This document shows positions 55,701-64,000 of a stretch of 64,000 nucleotides of DNA, piece after piece. Position numbers and translations under genes: made by a program. Source of the stretch: Agapetus fuscipes (taxonomy: Eukaryota > Arthropoda > Insecta > Trichoptera > Glossosomatidae); NCBI GenBank assembly GCA_951799405.1, contig OX637339.1, positions 9,796,001-9,860,000 on the forward strand, given 5' to 3'. The notes below the pieces were generated by a model. That model did not search any database. It was not told the origin of the DNA and was given only the letters and a program-made list of their open reading frames with translations. Numbering within the stretch: the stretch's first letter is position 1; the number at the start of each line of letters is the position of its first letter.

Positions 55701-55810
55701 GGCTACATAACCTACAAATGTAAGAAATATTTGTTGCAGTCTGTGCTTACCCCATAATTGCCAGCGATTGCCAAGGAAAATATGAATAAGATATAACCGA
55801 AATCTATCAT
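49754..55810 (-). CDS. EMC10: ER membrane protein complex subunit 10
   Basis: Five exons join in phase with GT-AG ends: 55810-55751, 54083-53919, 53155-52881, 51842-51746, 49834-49754, giving 225 residues (known members are about 230-260). Exon 1 encodes a 20-residue N-terminal signal peptide (MIDFGYILFIFSLAIAG). The lumenal domain starts NIEYDGWLNIRLQHSF and continues through LRSGGAILNQAPLAPTHI and VWLLPSGGVASVGISPTNL. A charged helix (QKLEREREARDKGEFKDNR) leads to the final membrane segment WMYIVPVVIFVLL, ending AAAAR. EMC10 is the mainly lumenal subunit of the EMC, an insertase for tail-anchored and multipass membrane proteins. The gene is divergent to VMA21. Its introns contain a LINE, SINEs, a GGGGCCGTCC MITE and a TTAA element. 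Confidence 0.93.
49938..50020 (-). repeat. Family E repeat
   Basis: Reversed: TATTTTGTTATTGGTTGCTA, AGGACGGCAGTCCCATACAA, GACTGACGTTTGCTCACCGA. A good match to the family core. Confidence 0.65.
50082..50760 (-). pseudogene. 5'-truncated LINE, 3' end of ORF2 with poly(A)
   Basis: A 207-codon open frame (50744-50121, minus) reads KDLGVTVTENLKWDEQV, SYVRPMLEYAFQIWSPYFKK, LERVQRRATKM, LTTLEQRRQRGDLIETFKIL and VVTSWNKLPEDIVSAPSVN. These are the thumb and C-terminal segments of CR1/jockey-type reverse transcriptases. A run of T (50082-50098) is the poly(A) tail on the minus strand. The catalytic YADD part is missing, so this is a dead-on-arrival copy, but its open frame suggests it is fairly young. 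It lies in EMC10 intron 4. Confidence 0.88.
50765..51275 (+). repeat. Cluster of family E, B and C fragments
   Basis: Family E pieces at 50765-50810, 50890-51000 (CACAGCCGGGTCGCTAAGGA, TTTTGTTATTGGTTGCTAAG) and 51185-51275; a C tail piece near 51020-51075; a B 3' end at 51097-51160 (AAAAAGTTACACTATATGTG). Confidence 0.6.
51350..51665 (+). repeat. Family B SINE, full length
   Basis: Head GGTCGATAGCTCAGTTGGTA, B box GGTTCGATTCCCACC, body GGTTGGTGTGAGGCCGGCCC, end ACTATATGTGTAGCTTAGTT. It lies in EMC10 intron 4. Confidence 0.92.
51960..52264 (-). repeat. Family C SINE, full length
   Basis: Head GACCGGTCCGTAGTCCAGTG at 52262 reading down; ends in (TTA)n at about 51955. Nearly identical to the copies at 46350 and 63160. 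Confidence 0.92.
52380..52490 (+). repeat. Family A repeat, 5' half
   Basis: GTAGGTTGGTATGTGGCTGA to GGTGTATGTTCATTTGAG; the 3' half and (GATTA)n tail are missing. Confidence 0.8.
52557..52843. mobile_element. MITE with GGGGCCGTCCAT ends
   Basis: GGGGCCGTCCATATATTACG at the left and the inverse of GGGGCCGTCCATAAATTACG at the right, with G-run repeats inside. No ORF. It lies in EMC10 intron 3. Confidence 0.85.
53308..53410 (+). pseudogene. LINE 3' end scrap
   Basis: A frame reads RTAKSVGAFRKAFKTHLLKS, the last conserved segment of CR1-type ORF2 (LR.AKSV..FKK.LKTHLF), inside EMC10 intron 2. Confidence 0.6.
54180..54490. repeat. Two diverged family A fragments, opposite orientations
   Basis: Forward middle part at 54180-54290 (GGGTTTATGCACATTTGAGA) and reversed part at 54345-54490 (GGTATGAGGCTTACCACC, AATTGGTTCACTTTTGACAA). 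Confidence 0.6.
54585..54790 (+). pseudogene. LINE reverse-transcriptase relic
   Basis: ALDMRAYRRILKISWTDGVT and NAKVLSRN match the segment EMWCLRRML.ISW.D.VTNEEVL of insect non-LTR elements; after a shift FISCTMRSTGSEILYRKQQR-like sequence follows. In EMC10 intron 1. Confidence 0.65.
54982..55675 (+). mobile_element. TTAA-flanked DNA element with transposase scrap
   Basis: TTGAGTAGTCCAATTGCAAA and its exact inverse end the element, and TTAA flanks it (54978-54981, 55676-55679). Short motifs like TTGCAAA..GCGCTATGTTA recur through it. A forward frame (55154-55531) contains FPVVGHSFLPPDRIFGNIER, a motif I recall from insect transposase-like proteins (GHSFLP.DR.FG.IE), but I cannot name the family with certainty; piggyBac and Kolobok both use TTAA. 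Confidence 0.8.
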
Positions 55811-56146
55811 TTTCAATATATTTTTTGATTATAAAATATAAATAAATTAAAGATTTTCAAATGTCAATTTTCACTGACAGCAAATAATATGTTTGCAGCG
55901 CTACCAGCTTGAAGATGTAAAACTGGAAGGTATAAATTTATATTTTCCACCTGTATAAAGTCACGACACAACAGCCATATTTAAACAAATAAAAGAAAAT
56001 ATCATTCTGTCAATATAAAGTTCAATAAAACGTGATCTACCAGAAATACAGACACGAATGAATGAAAATAAGTGCACAAAATAATTGTACAATTTTTTAA
56101 TTTCCTTTATTGTGAAGTTGACAACGCTTCCACTCATCAATTTATA
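55811..56146. promoter_or_regulatory. Shared intergenic promoter region of EMC10 and VMA21
   Basis: The two start codons are divergent and 336 bases apart, so both 5' UTRs and promoters must fit here unless there are upstream exons. No TATA box stands out. Confidence 0.55.
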
Positions 56147-56526
56147 ATGATTGACGGACGCGCAAATGTGAGTACGATATAAAAAATCAATACACCGCTT
56201 CATGTCTGTGATACAAACGCCTTGGTTTTGTGCTCTCGCTAATATTTAAGTTTTGTTTTAACTGTTTGGTTTGACCCTAGGAACTGCCGGATTTCCAGGT
56301 GTTCCGCACTGTTTTCTGGTATTGCATCATCATAATTGCTCTGCCGGTGGCGACGTTCTTTGGCTCCAAGGTGCTGATCTTTGACGGCCTCTTCCGTCTG
56401 GATTCCATCCCGAGCAACGTGTATTCGGCTGTCGTTTCTATCGTGGTGCTGCATATCGCGCTGGGGATGTTCATCATACGCGCCTACTCGGAAGCAGACA
56501 AGGGGAAACCTGCCAAACGAGATTAA
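56147..56526 (+). CDS. VMA21: Vacuolar H+-ATPase assembly factor VMA21
   Basis: Exon 1 (56147-56167) encodes MIDGRAN and joins in phase 0 to exon 2 (56281-56526) for 88 residues, a normal length for the family. Two membrane segments are visible: FWYCIIIIALPVATFFGSKV and, after a short loop, VYSAVVSIVVLHIALGMFII. The C terminus ends KGKPAKRD; human and yeast proteins also end with a lysine two residues before a final aspartate, an ER retrieval signal. VMA21 stays in the ER membrane and helps assemble the V0 proton ring. EMC10, another ER gene, is divergent next to it; the EXD1-like gene follows on the same strand. Confidence 0.93.
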
Positions 56527-56805
56527 ACAGTCCAAAAATATAATCTTAAGATTAGAAAGTAATTTATTTGATAATAATATTGTATGGAACACACTGGAGG
56601 TCATAAACAGAATGATATAAAATCTGATTAAAAGACATCAGTCAAAAGCTGTCCCTGATATTTCAACATCCATTGACAGAGGGATACTTATGTCATAAGA
56701 ATTAATTAAGCTGTTCTTTATTAAAAAAAATATCAATCCAGGTATTTTTTGTACCTATTCATATGCAAAATTATATTGTCTCTGCCTGTTTGTTCTAAAT
56801 TCAAA

Positions 56806-59614
56806 ATGAACAAGTCTTGCAAAGAAGAAAATACAACAATGGAGAAATCAGATGAGGTTGTTTATTCGGGAAAAGACAGAAATTCCTTGTACAACGAGAA
56901 AGTACCCAATAATGACGAGCAAGCAAATATAAGGAATTTTTATTGCTTGAATGATGTAAAATCCATTGAAAAAGAACTACTTGACGGTGATGGCAAAGAC
57001 ATGATGAACGAGATGGAACTTTTGAAAATTGAAGAAAGTCTGGCGACGCCCAAGTTCATTTTTATAAACCAAACTGACAATACCTACCATGAAGCCCTCC
57101 AAGATTTGAAAAAGGAATCCAGTATTGCCGTTGGTACAGAAGGTGCCAACTTTGGAAGGAAATGCAAGCTGCCAGTTCTAACGCTGGCAACAAGGTCCCA
57201 GACATATATTTTTGATATTCAAGTTATGCAGGAGGCTGCGTTTGAGCTGGGAATAAAGGATTTGCTGGAGAGTGCAACCGTCAAGAAAATAATTCACAAC
57301 TCCAGAAAGCTCTCAGATTGTCTATGGAACAAGCACAGGGTTGAGCTCAACAATGTTTTTGATACTCAGGTAATTTTTTTGTTTTAAATTAATTGATTCA
57401 ACATTTTTGTAATGAATAGAGTCGGAACAAAAATGTCAGGAAAAGTTGTAATGTCACCCCACCTTGTTGCTAACCATTTTGTTTTTCCATGCTAAGGACC
57501 CCAGTCACCTTACCATGTGGCGTCACCCTATCCAAGGGAATTTGGAATGTTGTGATTCTATTTTTACCAGTTCCAAATATCCCTAGATGATGACTTGCAG
57601 GTTAGAATGAGGCTGACTTTCATGCTGTAAATATGTTTTTCTGCTCCACTCAACCTGTCCAACCAGTCAACCACTGGAATACAGACCAGTAATAAATTCC
57701 ATTAACTAAATGCAACCTCTTTGGGATCAGCACCAGTCTATAGTTTAGAGGTTAACGCTACAGACTCGTTATCGGAAGGCTGGTGGAAGTATCGTGGGGT
57801 CAATGAAAAAAGTAATTCATAATATTCTCTCCACTATTCCATTAGTCCGGTCGATAGCTCAGTTGGTAGAGTGCTTGCATTCTACCCCGTGAGCTCGTGT
57901 TGGAATCCCACCGAGGAGGGTGTCAGAAATGATTTCCTATTTCGGTGTTTATTTCAAACCCCATAATAAAATACCGACAAGGTTTACTCAGCCTTCACAA
58001 GAAATGAGTACCTGCCCCCTCGGGTGCTGGGAAACCCCCACTTCAACTGAAGTGGTTGGTGTAAGGCCGGCCCCCTTACCTGTAAAAATAAATAGGTTCA
58101 ACTCGCCACATGCGACCCCTTTGGGGATAACGCGGCAAGAAGTTACACTATATGTGTAGCTTATTTAAATAAAAACTAGGTTCAAAAATTCATCTGCCTT
58201 ACCAAAGACCGGTCCCCTAAAGTCCATCCAGCCTTACAGCAACTGTGTATTGATTTTGTAATTCGCAGTTTCTATAGCTACGACCGAGCTCACAGAGGGA
58301 TCTTGAGGTGTGATTCACACAAAAACAGCACTCACAAAATAAATCTTACTAATATATAACACAGCATAAAAAAGTTGACTGATATTTCTTTTATTTTCAT
58401 ATTTCAAGGCACAGATTGTTTTTTGATTTTTAGGTGGCCGATGTTATCATACAGAAGAATAAGATGGGCTACCTGCCCGCCAAGGTGAAATCCCTTCAGG
58501 AATGTGTGGTTGAATACTTGCATATCCCAGATAAGAAAGTCATTGAAAAGGTAAATCACACATCATTATTTCCAATTTTAAATTCCTTAGGGTCAACTCA
58601 GTAGACTCCAGTCTGCAATGAATGCAGCTGTGGGACTTTATACGGTATCTAAGTACTCACGCATAGCACTGCGGTTGCATGACCTGGGTTGGCTTCGCTT
58701 TCCACATTATATTGAGTATGAGTGTGCTCAATGACACAAATGGCACTCTATGATAGGACATCACTGTACCTCGCGGAACTCATAAAGCAAACTGCTTCAA
58801 ATAGCATACATTTGAGTTTGCACTCTGCGGAAAGTGGAGCCAAAAATTGGCCAATGAGCCTTTGTGCAAGTCTGCAACAGTGTGGTGAGCGTGCTTTTGC
58901 AGTGGCGGCTCCAAGGGAATGAAACCGACTGCCACCTGTGGTTCGAGAGATTGCCAACAGCAGTCACTTCAAGAGATATCTCAAGATCGATCTGTTCTCT
59001 GAATCTTTAGGGCGTCCTTGGAGTGACAATGCCATGAAACGGCGCCAATGAAAAAAGTCAACTGATTTATCTGAGGCATCATCATTCCTTAGGGTTGACA
59101 ATATTTATTGGTTTGTTTTTCAAAAAAACACTTTTCTTTTATTCAAATACTGTTTTTTAATGCACACATATAATATATTTAAAAATTTTAAATTATAATA
59201 CAAACGTTTTCGACTTAGTTAGTCATCATCAGGTAGTAACAATATTTGATAATATTTCACTATTTTCTCTAATTCTGGACAAACCATCTTCGCTTTTGTT
59301 ACTCACTATCCGTCATACACAACAATAAACTATATTTACACAAATATTTCTTCTTATCTATCTTCCAGGTGGACATCGTGGAGTGGTCCCAGCGTCCCAT
59401 GTCCGCCCTCGTGAAGCAAGTTTCCTGTCGTCACGTGGGCCTCCTCCCATCTCTCCACACCGCCATGATAGAGGCCATGCAAGCCCCTTTCTTGCGCGGG
59501 GTTCAAGATTACCTGGACTGCCAACGCCGCAGCACCGATGGGGAGGCCTGGCTCCTCAGCAGTAAAGATGGGCAGCTGCCCAAGTCCTTCGCCAAGGCTA
59601 TCTATCCTGACTAA
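56806..59614 (+). CDS. EXD1-like 3'-5' exonuclease-domain protein, degenerate active site
   Basis: Exons 56806-57369, 58434-58550 and 59369-59614 join in phase 0 to 308 residues. The acidic N terminus is not conserved; the DEDD-type fold follows: IAVGTEGANFGRKCKLPVLT, IFDIQ, ATVKKIIHNSRKLSD, FDTQVADVIIQ and QECVVEYL. The first catalytic DxE should be in GTE (Asp replaced by Gly, Glu kept, about 110-112) and HDCR has become HNSR (about 164), so it is probably not a nuclease. Mouse and silkworm EXD1 are also reported as inactive RNA-binding adapters of the piRNA pathway; a like role is my inference. The start MNKSCKEEN was chosen over the ATG 57 bases upstream, which would add a hydrophobic leader. 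Introns hold SINEs and a LINE relic. Confidence 0.85.
57430..57555 (+). repeat. Family E repeat, diverged
   Basis: AATGTCACCCCACCTTGTTG, CCATGCTAAGGACCCCAGTC and GTGGCGTCAC follow the family order, in EXD1 intron 1. Confidence 0.5.
57730..58350 (+). repeat. C-B-C SINE cluster
   Basis: A C head (57730-57790), a full B copy (57845-58165; head GGTCGATAGCTCAGTTGGTA) and a headless C body with full tail (58170-58350; CCAGCCTTACAGCAACTGTG, ACACAAAAACAGCACTC). The two C parts together could be one C copy split by B; the missing middle argues for a deletion as well. Confidence 0.75.
58570..59050 (+). pseudogene. LINE 3' end relic in EXD1 intron 2
   Basis: YDRTSLYLAELIKQ, then CGERAFAVAAPRE, and after a stop NRLPPVVREIANSSHFKRYL and IDLFSESLG: the typical order of a CR1/L2-type C terminus. 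Confidence 0.75.
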
Positions 59615-61162
59615 GTCACATTCCAAGATAAATTCATACATACAGCCCATGGATCAATATAAAAGACATAGATGGTGTACATCTGTTGATTCCCATAGTG
59701 ACAAATGCGTCATGAACACACATATTATATAGGTAAACAATGAAAAAATGAGACATAAGACATTACGTCATATGTCAAAAAGAGACATAAACATCACGGC
59801 TGCCTGGAAACTGATTATTGAAAGACTTCATTTCTATGAAGATGATACTCTAGGGTGCACTCTTTTTTGGCACACAAAATGGCGCAGATGCTCCATCTAT
59901 ATCTTTTATGTTGATCGATGTCACAGCCAACTATGTTTGTAATACTAGCAGGCAATTATCCTTTTAAATCCACCTCGTTGGAAACAAAGTGTGTAAATAT
60001 ATTGATTTTAGCATTGAACAAAACTGCAATTGTTGTGTCTGAGAAATAGCACATTCCACCATTTAGACATTTCTGTTTTACACTATTGATGCCCGATGAT
60101 AATAAAAACCATCAAGTCTTTAATCTTCAAGAATATCTTTAGAATTTTCCGTGCAACTGCAATATAACCCAAAAATGTTGAATTGTAAGCTATTGTCTTT
60201 TGTTTCTACACATTGTCACGAGCTAAAAGATCAAGTTTATATAATATCTAAAATTAAAAACCTTCTATATTGTTGCAGTTATTCATAATAATAACTGTAT
60301 ATTTTCATAATATTAAATCCTAAGAAAAGTAGATGCTGGTTCACTGTATTGTATTTTTTCAAAGTTTAAGATATTTGACAGATATTTTGATAACAGTATT
60401 AATAAGATAAAAGTGTTATATACTTCACGCATAGCTATTTTTGTAGCTCCTCAAATGTATGAAAGTGTGCTTCTATTTTATGCAAAAAAATAATTAAAGT
60501 CAAATTGTATTTCTGTATGGATTTTTATCATGAAGCGTGTGATATTTGATGTATTCAGCTTTCAATGGCGGGGCAGCCATATTGGGATAAAATAACAGCT
60601 TTCTTATTCAATGTGTTAGTATGAGAAAATTTGGACCATTGCTATGGACCTGCATGGCTTAAACTGAACGTAGTGAAAATCCTAAGTAATGCCGCCATCT
60701 TTAAAATGACACATTTGATAATTCAATGCCCATTGATTTTATCACTTTGTAGGCCCTAAAGTTGCTCAGCGCCCTCCTTCAGCTGTCATTAATGTTCAGT
60801 TTAAGGGTTAAGGAATATAGTATGGGTTTTAATTTATTACATCTACTTATTCCGAATTTTGTATGAAATTGGAAAGCACCCTATACAACTTAATTATAGA
60901 TTAATTTGTATGGATATTGAAAGAGGGTGATGATGATGATTTATAGAGCACCGTTTCGTTACCACTGTCACTGCAAGGGCGCTTGTGAGGATGCTTTCCA
61001 TTTTTGTACAAAATTTTGAAAACTTTTTTTGCTGTGAAATCAAATCTTTATTACCGAGTTGCATATCCGTTTTAACATACAGTACACCAAGTATAAAACC
61101 TTATGTTTATACTGAAATGTAGCGTTTACCAAAAAATATATGATAACTAAAACATCTACAAG
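59615..61162. other. EXD1 3' region and intergenic sequence
   Basis: No gene seen. AATAAA at 60101-60106, about 490 bases after the stop, is a possible poly(A) signal; other AT-rich candidates exist. Confidence 0.5.
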
Positions 61163-61965
61163 GCACGTCCAGAAAGTAAGTGTACTCAATTTATGTAGGG
61201 TTCAAATAATTTAATTAAACAAAAACATACTTGGTTACACTTGTACATATGTAAGTTATTTTTCGACGTAGTCACCATCCCTCTCTATGCAAGTGGTGAG
61301 CCGCGGGATCAATTTTTTGATGCCTGCCTCGAAGAAGTCTCCCGCCAGCTCTTTCGCTCACTTCTCCACCCCCCCCTTCACCTCCTCGTCCGTTGAAAAC
61401 TTGTTCCCACCCATGTGCACCTTAAGGGAAGTGAAAAGATGAAAATCTGAAGGGGCCAGGTCAGGGGAATTCGGGGGGTGGTTCAAAACGTCCCATCCAA
61501 CTCTTTGGAGCTCTGCACTCGATTCAACTTGTGCTGTTCTGTCAGCTGTTTTGGGACCCACCTCGCAGACAATTTCCGATATACGAGAGTTTCTGTGATT
61601 GTTTTGTGTATCAGGGATCTGGAGATTTGCGGAAACATCGCAGAAAGTTCATCTAACGTCAATCTGCGATCGTCACGGACCACAATTGAAGGTCTTCCGC
61701 TCCTCTGATCGTCATGCACGGAAGTACGGCCATTTTTAAACTCGCTACACCACTTTGTACACACTCGTACGATTCATAGCTTTATTACCGTAAACAGTTT
61801 TCACCTCATTATAAATTTCAACCGGAGCTTTTCCTTTCGCAACGAGGTAGCGAATGACGGCGCGAATTTCTGGACGTGCCTCGTAGTGAGCTTTTGAGTT
61901 TCCATACACATTTTGGTATAATGCTATGGTTTAGTTGCAACATAGTTTTGTATTTTGCGTGCAGT
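61163..61965 (-). pseudogene. Mariner element with internally deleted transposase
   Basis: On the minus strand the N-terminal HTH part is readable: ARPEIRAVIRYLVAKGKAPV, then after a one-base shift WCSEFKNGRTSVHDDQRSGR and RDDRRLTLDELSAMFPQISR. In another frame WDVLNHPPNSPDLAPSDFHL holds the third catalytic aspartate region of mariner. The segment with the first two aspartates is missing, so HTH and C-terminal parts lie too close. AGGCACGTCCAGAAAGTAAG at 61162 may be the terminal repeat. Confidence 0.8.
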
Positions 61966-61997
61966 AGCCCCAGTATAAAGCATTGTGCAAACTTTCA

Positions 61998-62094
61998 TTG
62001 ATTGCGTAAATTGAAAATATGTATGAAAACTAAATCACTCACTAAGAGCGCTGTCGTAAATTCCATAAATTTTCAATTTACACAATCAATTGAC
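61998..62094. repeat. Small inverted repeat (about 95 bp)
   Basis: ATTGATTGCGTAAATTGAAA at the left and TTTTCAATTTACACAATCAA at the right pair with one or two mismatches; possibly a tiny MITE. Confidence 0.6.
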
Positions 62095-62095
62095 T

Positions 62096-62334
62096 TATAG
62101 GTTGGTATGAGGCTGACCACCCATACTGTAAAAAATGGTTCACTTTGCCAATGTCACCCCTGTTTCAGGGAAGGTCGGCAAAAGTTGTGGGGCTTATGTT
62201 CATTTGAGGTTTGGATTTTATTTGTAAGTACGCATTCAGCATTTGTAAGCGCGAACTACACGTGTTGGTTTGTGGGCATACATCTGAGAGCTTTAAATGA
62301 ATATATCCTTGCAACTTAGATTATAGAAGGGGCC
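62096..62334 (+). repeat. Family A repeat, full length
   Basis: Starts ACTTATAGGTTGGTATGAGG and ends CCTTGCAACTTAGATTATAG. It abuts the small inverted repeat. Confidence 0.9.
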
Positions 62335-63159
62335 TTAATGTAAATGTTTTATACTCAGGGTACAGATCTCAAAAGGTAATTAAGGATGATTTAAAAAATG
62401 TCAAGACATTAGGTTGTGAAGGTACCATTTTTATCTAATTCTGTACATGCTTTCTAACCAAAATCGTATTAAAAGTATTGAGAAATCATTTTTGATAATC
62501 AGTGAATATGAAAGTTTTTCTCACATATCTTATATTAATGATATTGCATTGTAAAAAAGCAGAAACTATAAACTAATGTGAAAGTGTGTCTTAGTCGCTT
62601 CTGTACTTAGGAAACAATCTTCACTTTATAAAATTACACTATTCCTGTGTTTGGAACACTTGTAAGTTTGTACAATGGTATGCTGGTCGCAATGAACATA
62701 GTTGAAATAGAACTTACCGGCGCCATCTTGTGTAAAACATCACAAAATTTGACAGTTAATTATGAAGTTAACTGTATTGTTTCGCACGTGGCTTTTCAAA
62801 TATTTTTATGAAAAGCACAATGGACTCTACACAAATTTAACCAGTATTTTATTATTGGTTGCTACGAACCCTAGGCACATTAGACCTGTGATGTTTGGCT
62901 GATGAGAAAATATAATATTTTGAAATTTGGTAGAAAATTATTTCCATTGAATTATTTCCAAAAATTATGTGGTGTCAGGGGTGTGTTAAAGATTCAAGAG
63001 TATTACGTTAAAGAAAAACAAAATGATTCTCATGCATTTTACCGATTGGTAGCTCAGAGTGTAACAGCAGCGTCATGTAAATTCATTGAGATCCTGCATC
63101 TAAACGTCACTCCAGTGTCAAATTTTGACAGAATGAAAGCTTAGTAGTGGGATAATAAT
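62335..63159. other. Intergenic sequence with a family E copy
   Basis: Only a family E repeat (62815-62925; GTATTTTATTATTGGTTGCT, GATGTTTGGCTGATGAGAAA) is recognisable. The 80-codon plus ORF at 62902 has no feature of a real protein. Confidence 0.5.
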
Positions 63160-63452
63160 AATAATTTAGGATGATTTATTTGGTGAGCGCTGTTTTTGTG
63201 TGTATCACACCTCAAGAGCCCTCTGCGAGCTTGGTCGTCACTGTAGAAAGCGCCAATTCGCAAGCAAGACCCAGTTGTTGTAAGGTTGGATGGTGTAAGT
63301 GGCCGGTCTTTGATAAGGGTTTATGAATTTTTCAACCCAGCGAAGAGCACATTTGGAAATATAAATGGTATTTTTTGTGCTCCGCCGGGATTCGAATCCA
63401 CAACCTTCCATTTACGAGTCCGAAGTGTTGCCGCCGGACTACGGACCAGTCC
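63160..63452 (-). repeat. Family C SINE, full length
   Basis: Head GACTGGTCCGTAGTCCGGCG at 63450 reading down, B box GGATTCGAATCCCGG, tail to (TTA)n at 63150. Confidence 0.9.
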
Positions 63453-64000
63453 AAGATGTATGTCCAGTGATGTTTGTTTGGCAACTTTTTTAAACTGTGA
63501 TCATTTTATGCATTTACATTTTAAACCATCGACTGCACTAGAAACTGCCTTTTACTTCTTTTGACTCAAGTCGTTCAATGTGAAATTAGCCACAAATCTA
63601 TTTTGACAGTTGCCATCTTGGAAAGCTTCACATTGAATTAAATTAATTCAAATAACATATGCAATACATGTTGCTCACTTCTCTACTCTTCCCTGCCTGT
63701 CTCTTATAAATTGAGTGTAATTGAATCAATTAGGTATTTTCAATAATGACAAATGTATACTCTCTTTATAAGTATGGGGCTCGGTCTGTTTATGTCCTCT
63801 GGGACGGTCTGTGTATTTATTTATTTTTACACAAAACTTAAAATGTAAATAATAAAGTACTTTTAAATTTAAAACTGTGTTTTATTTATTTTTGATAATA
63901 TTTAACATTTCAAGCAATTATGAGAAAGTATATTTTTCTCTCCTTCCTCTCTATTGGAAGAATTCTTCTAAACATTATTTTCAATGTTAAATTTAAAATA
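63453..64000. other. Intergenic end of the window
   Basis: AT-rich. No gene or known repeat seen. Confidence 0.5.

Noticed and set aside
56239..56604. Minus-strand ORFs over VMA21
   Set aside because: They are antisense to the clear VMA21 exon.

Overview
This is an AT-rich, intron-rich and very repeat-dense piece of an animal nuclear genome, most likely an insect or other arthropod. The reasons are a ZAD-type C2H2 zinc-finger gene (ZAD is an arthropod domain), an EXD1-like piRNA-pathway gene, GT-AG introns filled with tRNA-derived SINEs, and many Harbinger, hAT, piggyBac and mariner remnants. I cannot name the species.

Host genes that I could splice together by hand: (1) a TBK1/IKK-epsilon-type kinase on the minus strand at 3323-5503, with two exons covering the whole kinase domain; the C-terminal part was not found in the window. 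(2) A ZAD plus seven-finger C2H2 protein on the minus strand, 21309 down to 8401, whose short last exon lies 7.4 kb from the previous one. (3) A DDX19/Dbp5 DEAD-box helicase on the plus strand, 45652-48865, complete in two exons. (4) EMC10 on the minus strand, 55810 down to 49754, complete in five exons. (5) VMA21 on the plus strand, 56147-56526, divergent from EMC10. (6) An EXD1-like protein on the plus strand, 56806-59614, with a degenerate nuclease centre. A small three-exon acidic ORF (9402-10264, plus) sits antisense inside the ZAD gene and is not recognised.

The most striking region is 29.6-43.5 kb. It is bounded by long inverted repeats built from about 170-bp tandem subrepeats and by a 9-bp target duplication, like a foldback/Mutator-type element. 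It encloses a convergent Harbinger pair: an apparently intact HARBI1-type transposase (plus) and its Myb/MADF-like partner (minus, with a one-base frameshift in a G9 run). A 49-bp minisatellite of about 34 copies lies in the first HARBI1 intron.

Most of the rest is repeats. I use these names: family A, a 230-260 bp repeat starting near CTTGACTTATAGGTTGGTAT and ending in (GATTA)n; families B and C, two tRNA-derived SINEs, sometimes fused in the fixed order C then B; family D, a shorter tRNA-like repeat; family E, a repeat of about 110 bp without tRNA features. There are also 3'-end relics of several LINEs, three hAT elements with exact 8-bp duplications and a fourth inside a dead piggyBac, two TTAA-flanked elements, nested palindromic MITEs, a six-unit tandem array of family A (21.5-23.8 kb), and a 58-bp minisatellite (25.7-27.6 kb) in which each unit looks like a complete 3' splice site.

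All calls are by eye, without database or alignment searches. Exon joins were checked for GT-AG ends and phase; repeat borders are accurate to about 10-20 bases unless a target duplication fixes them.
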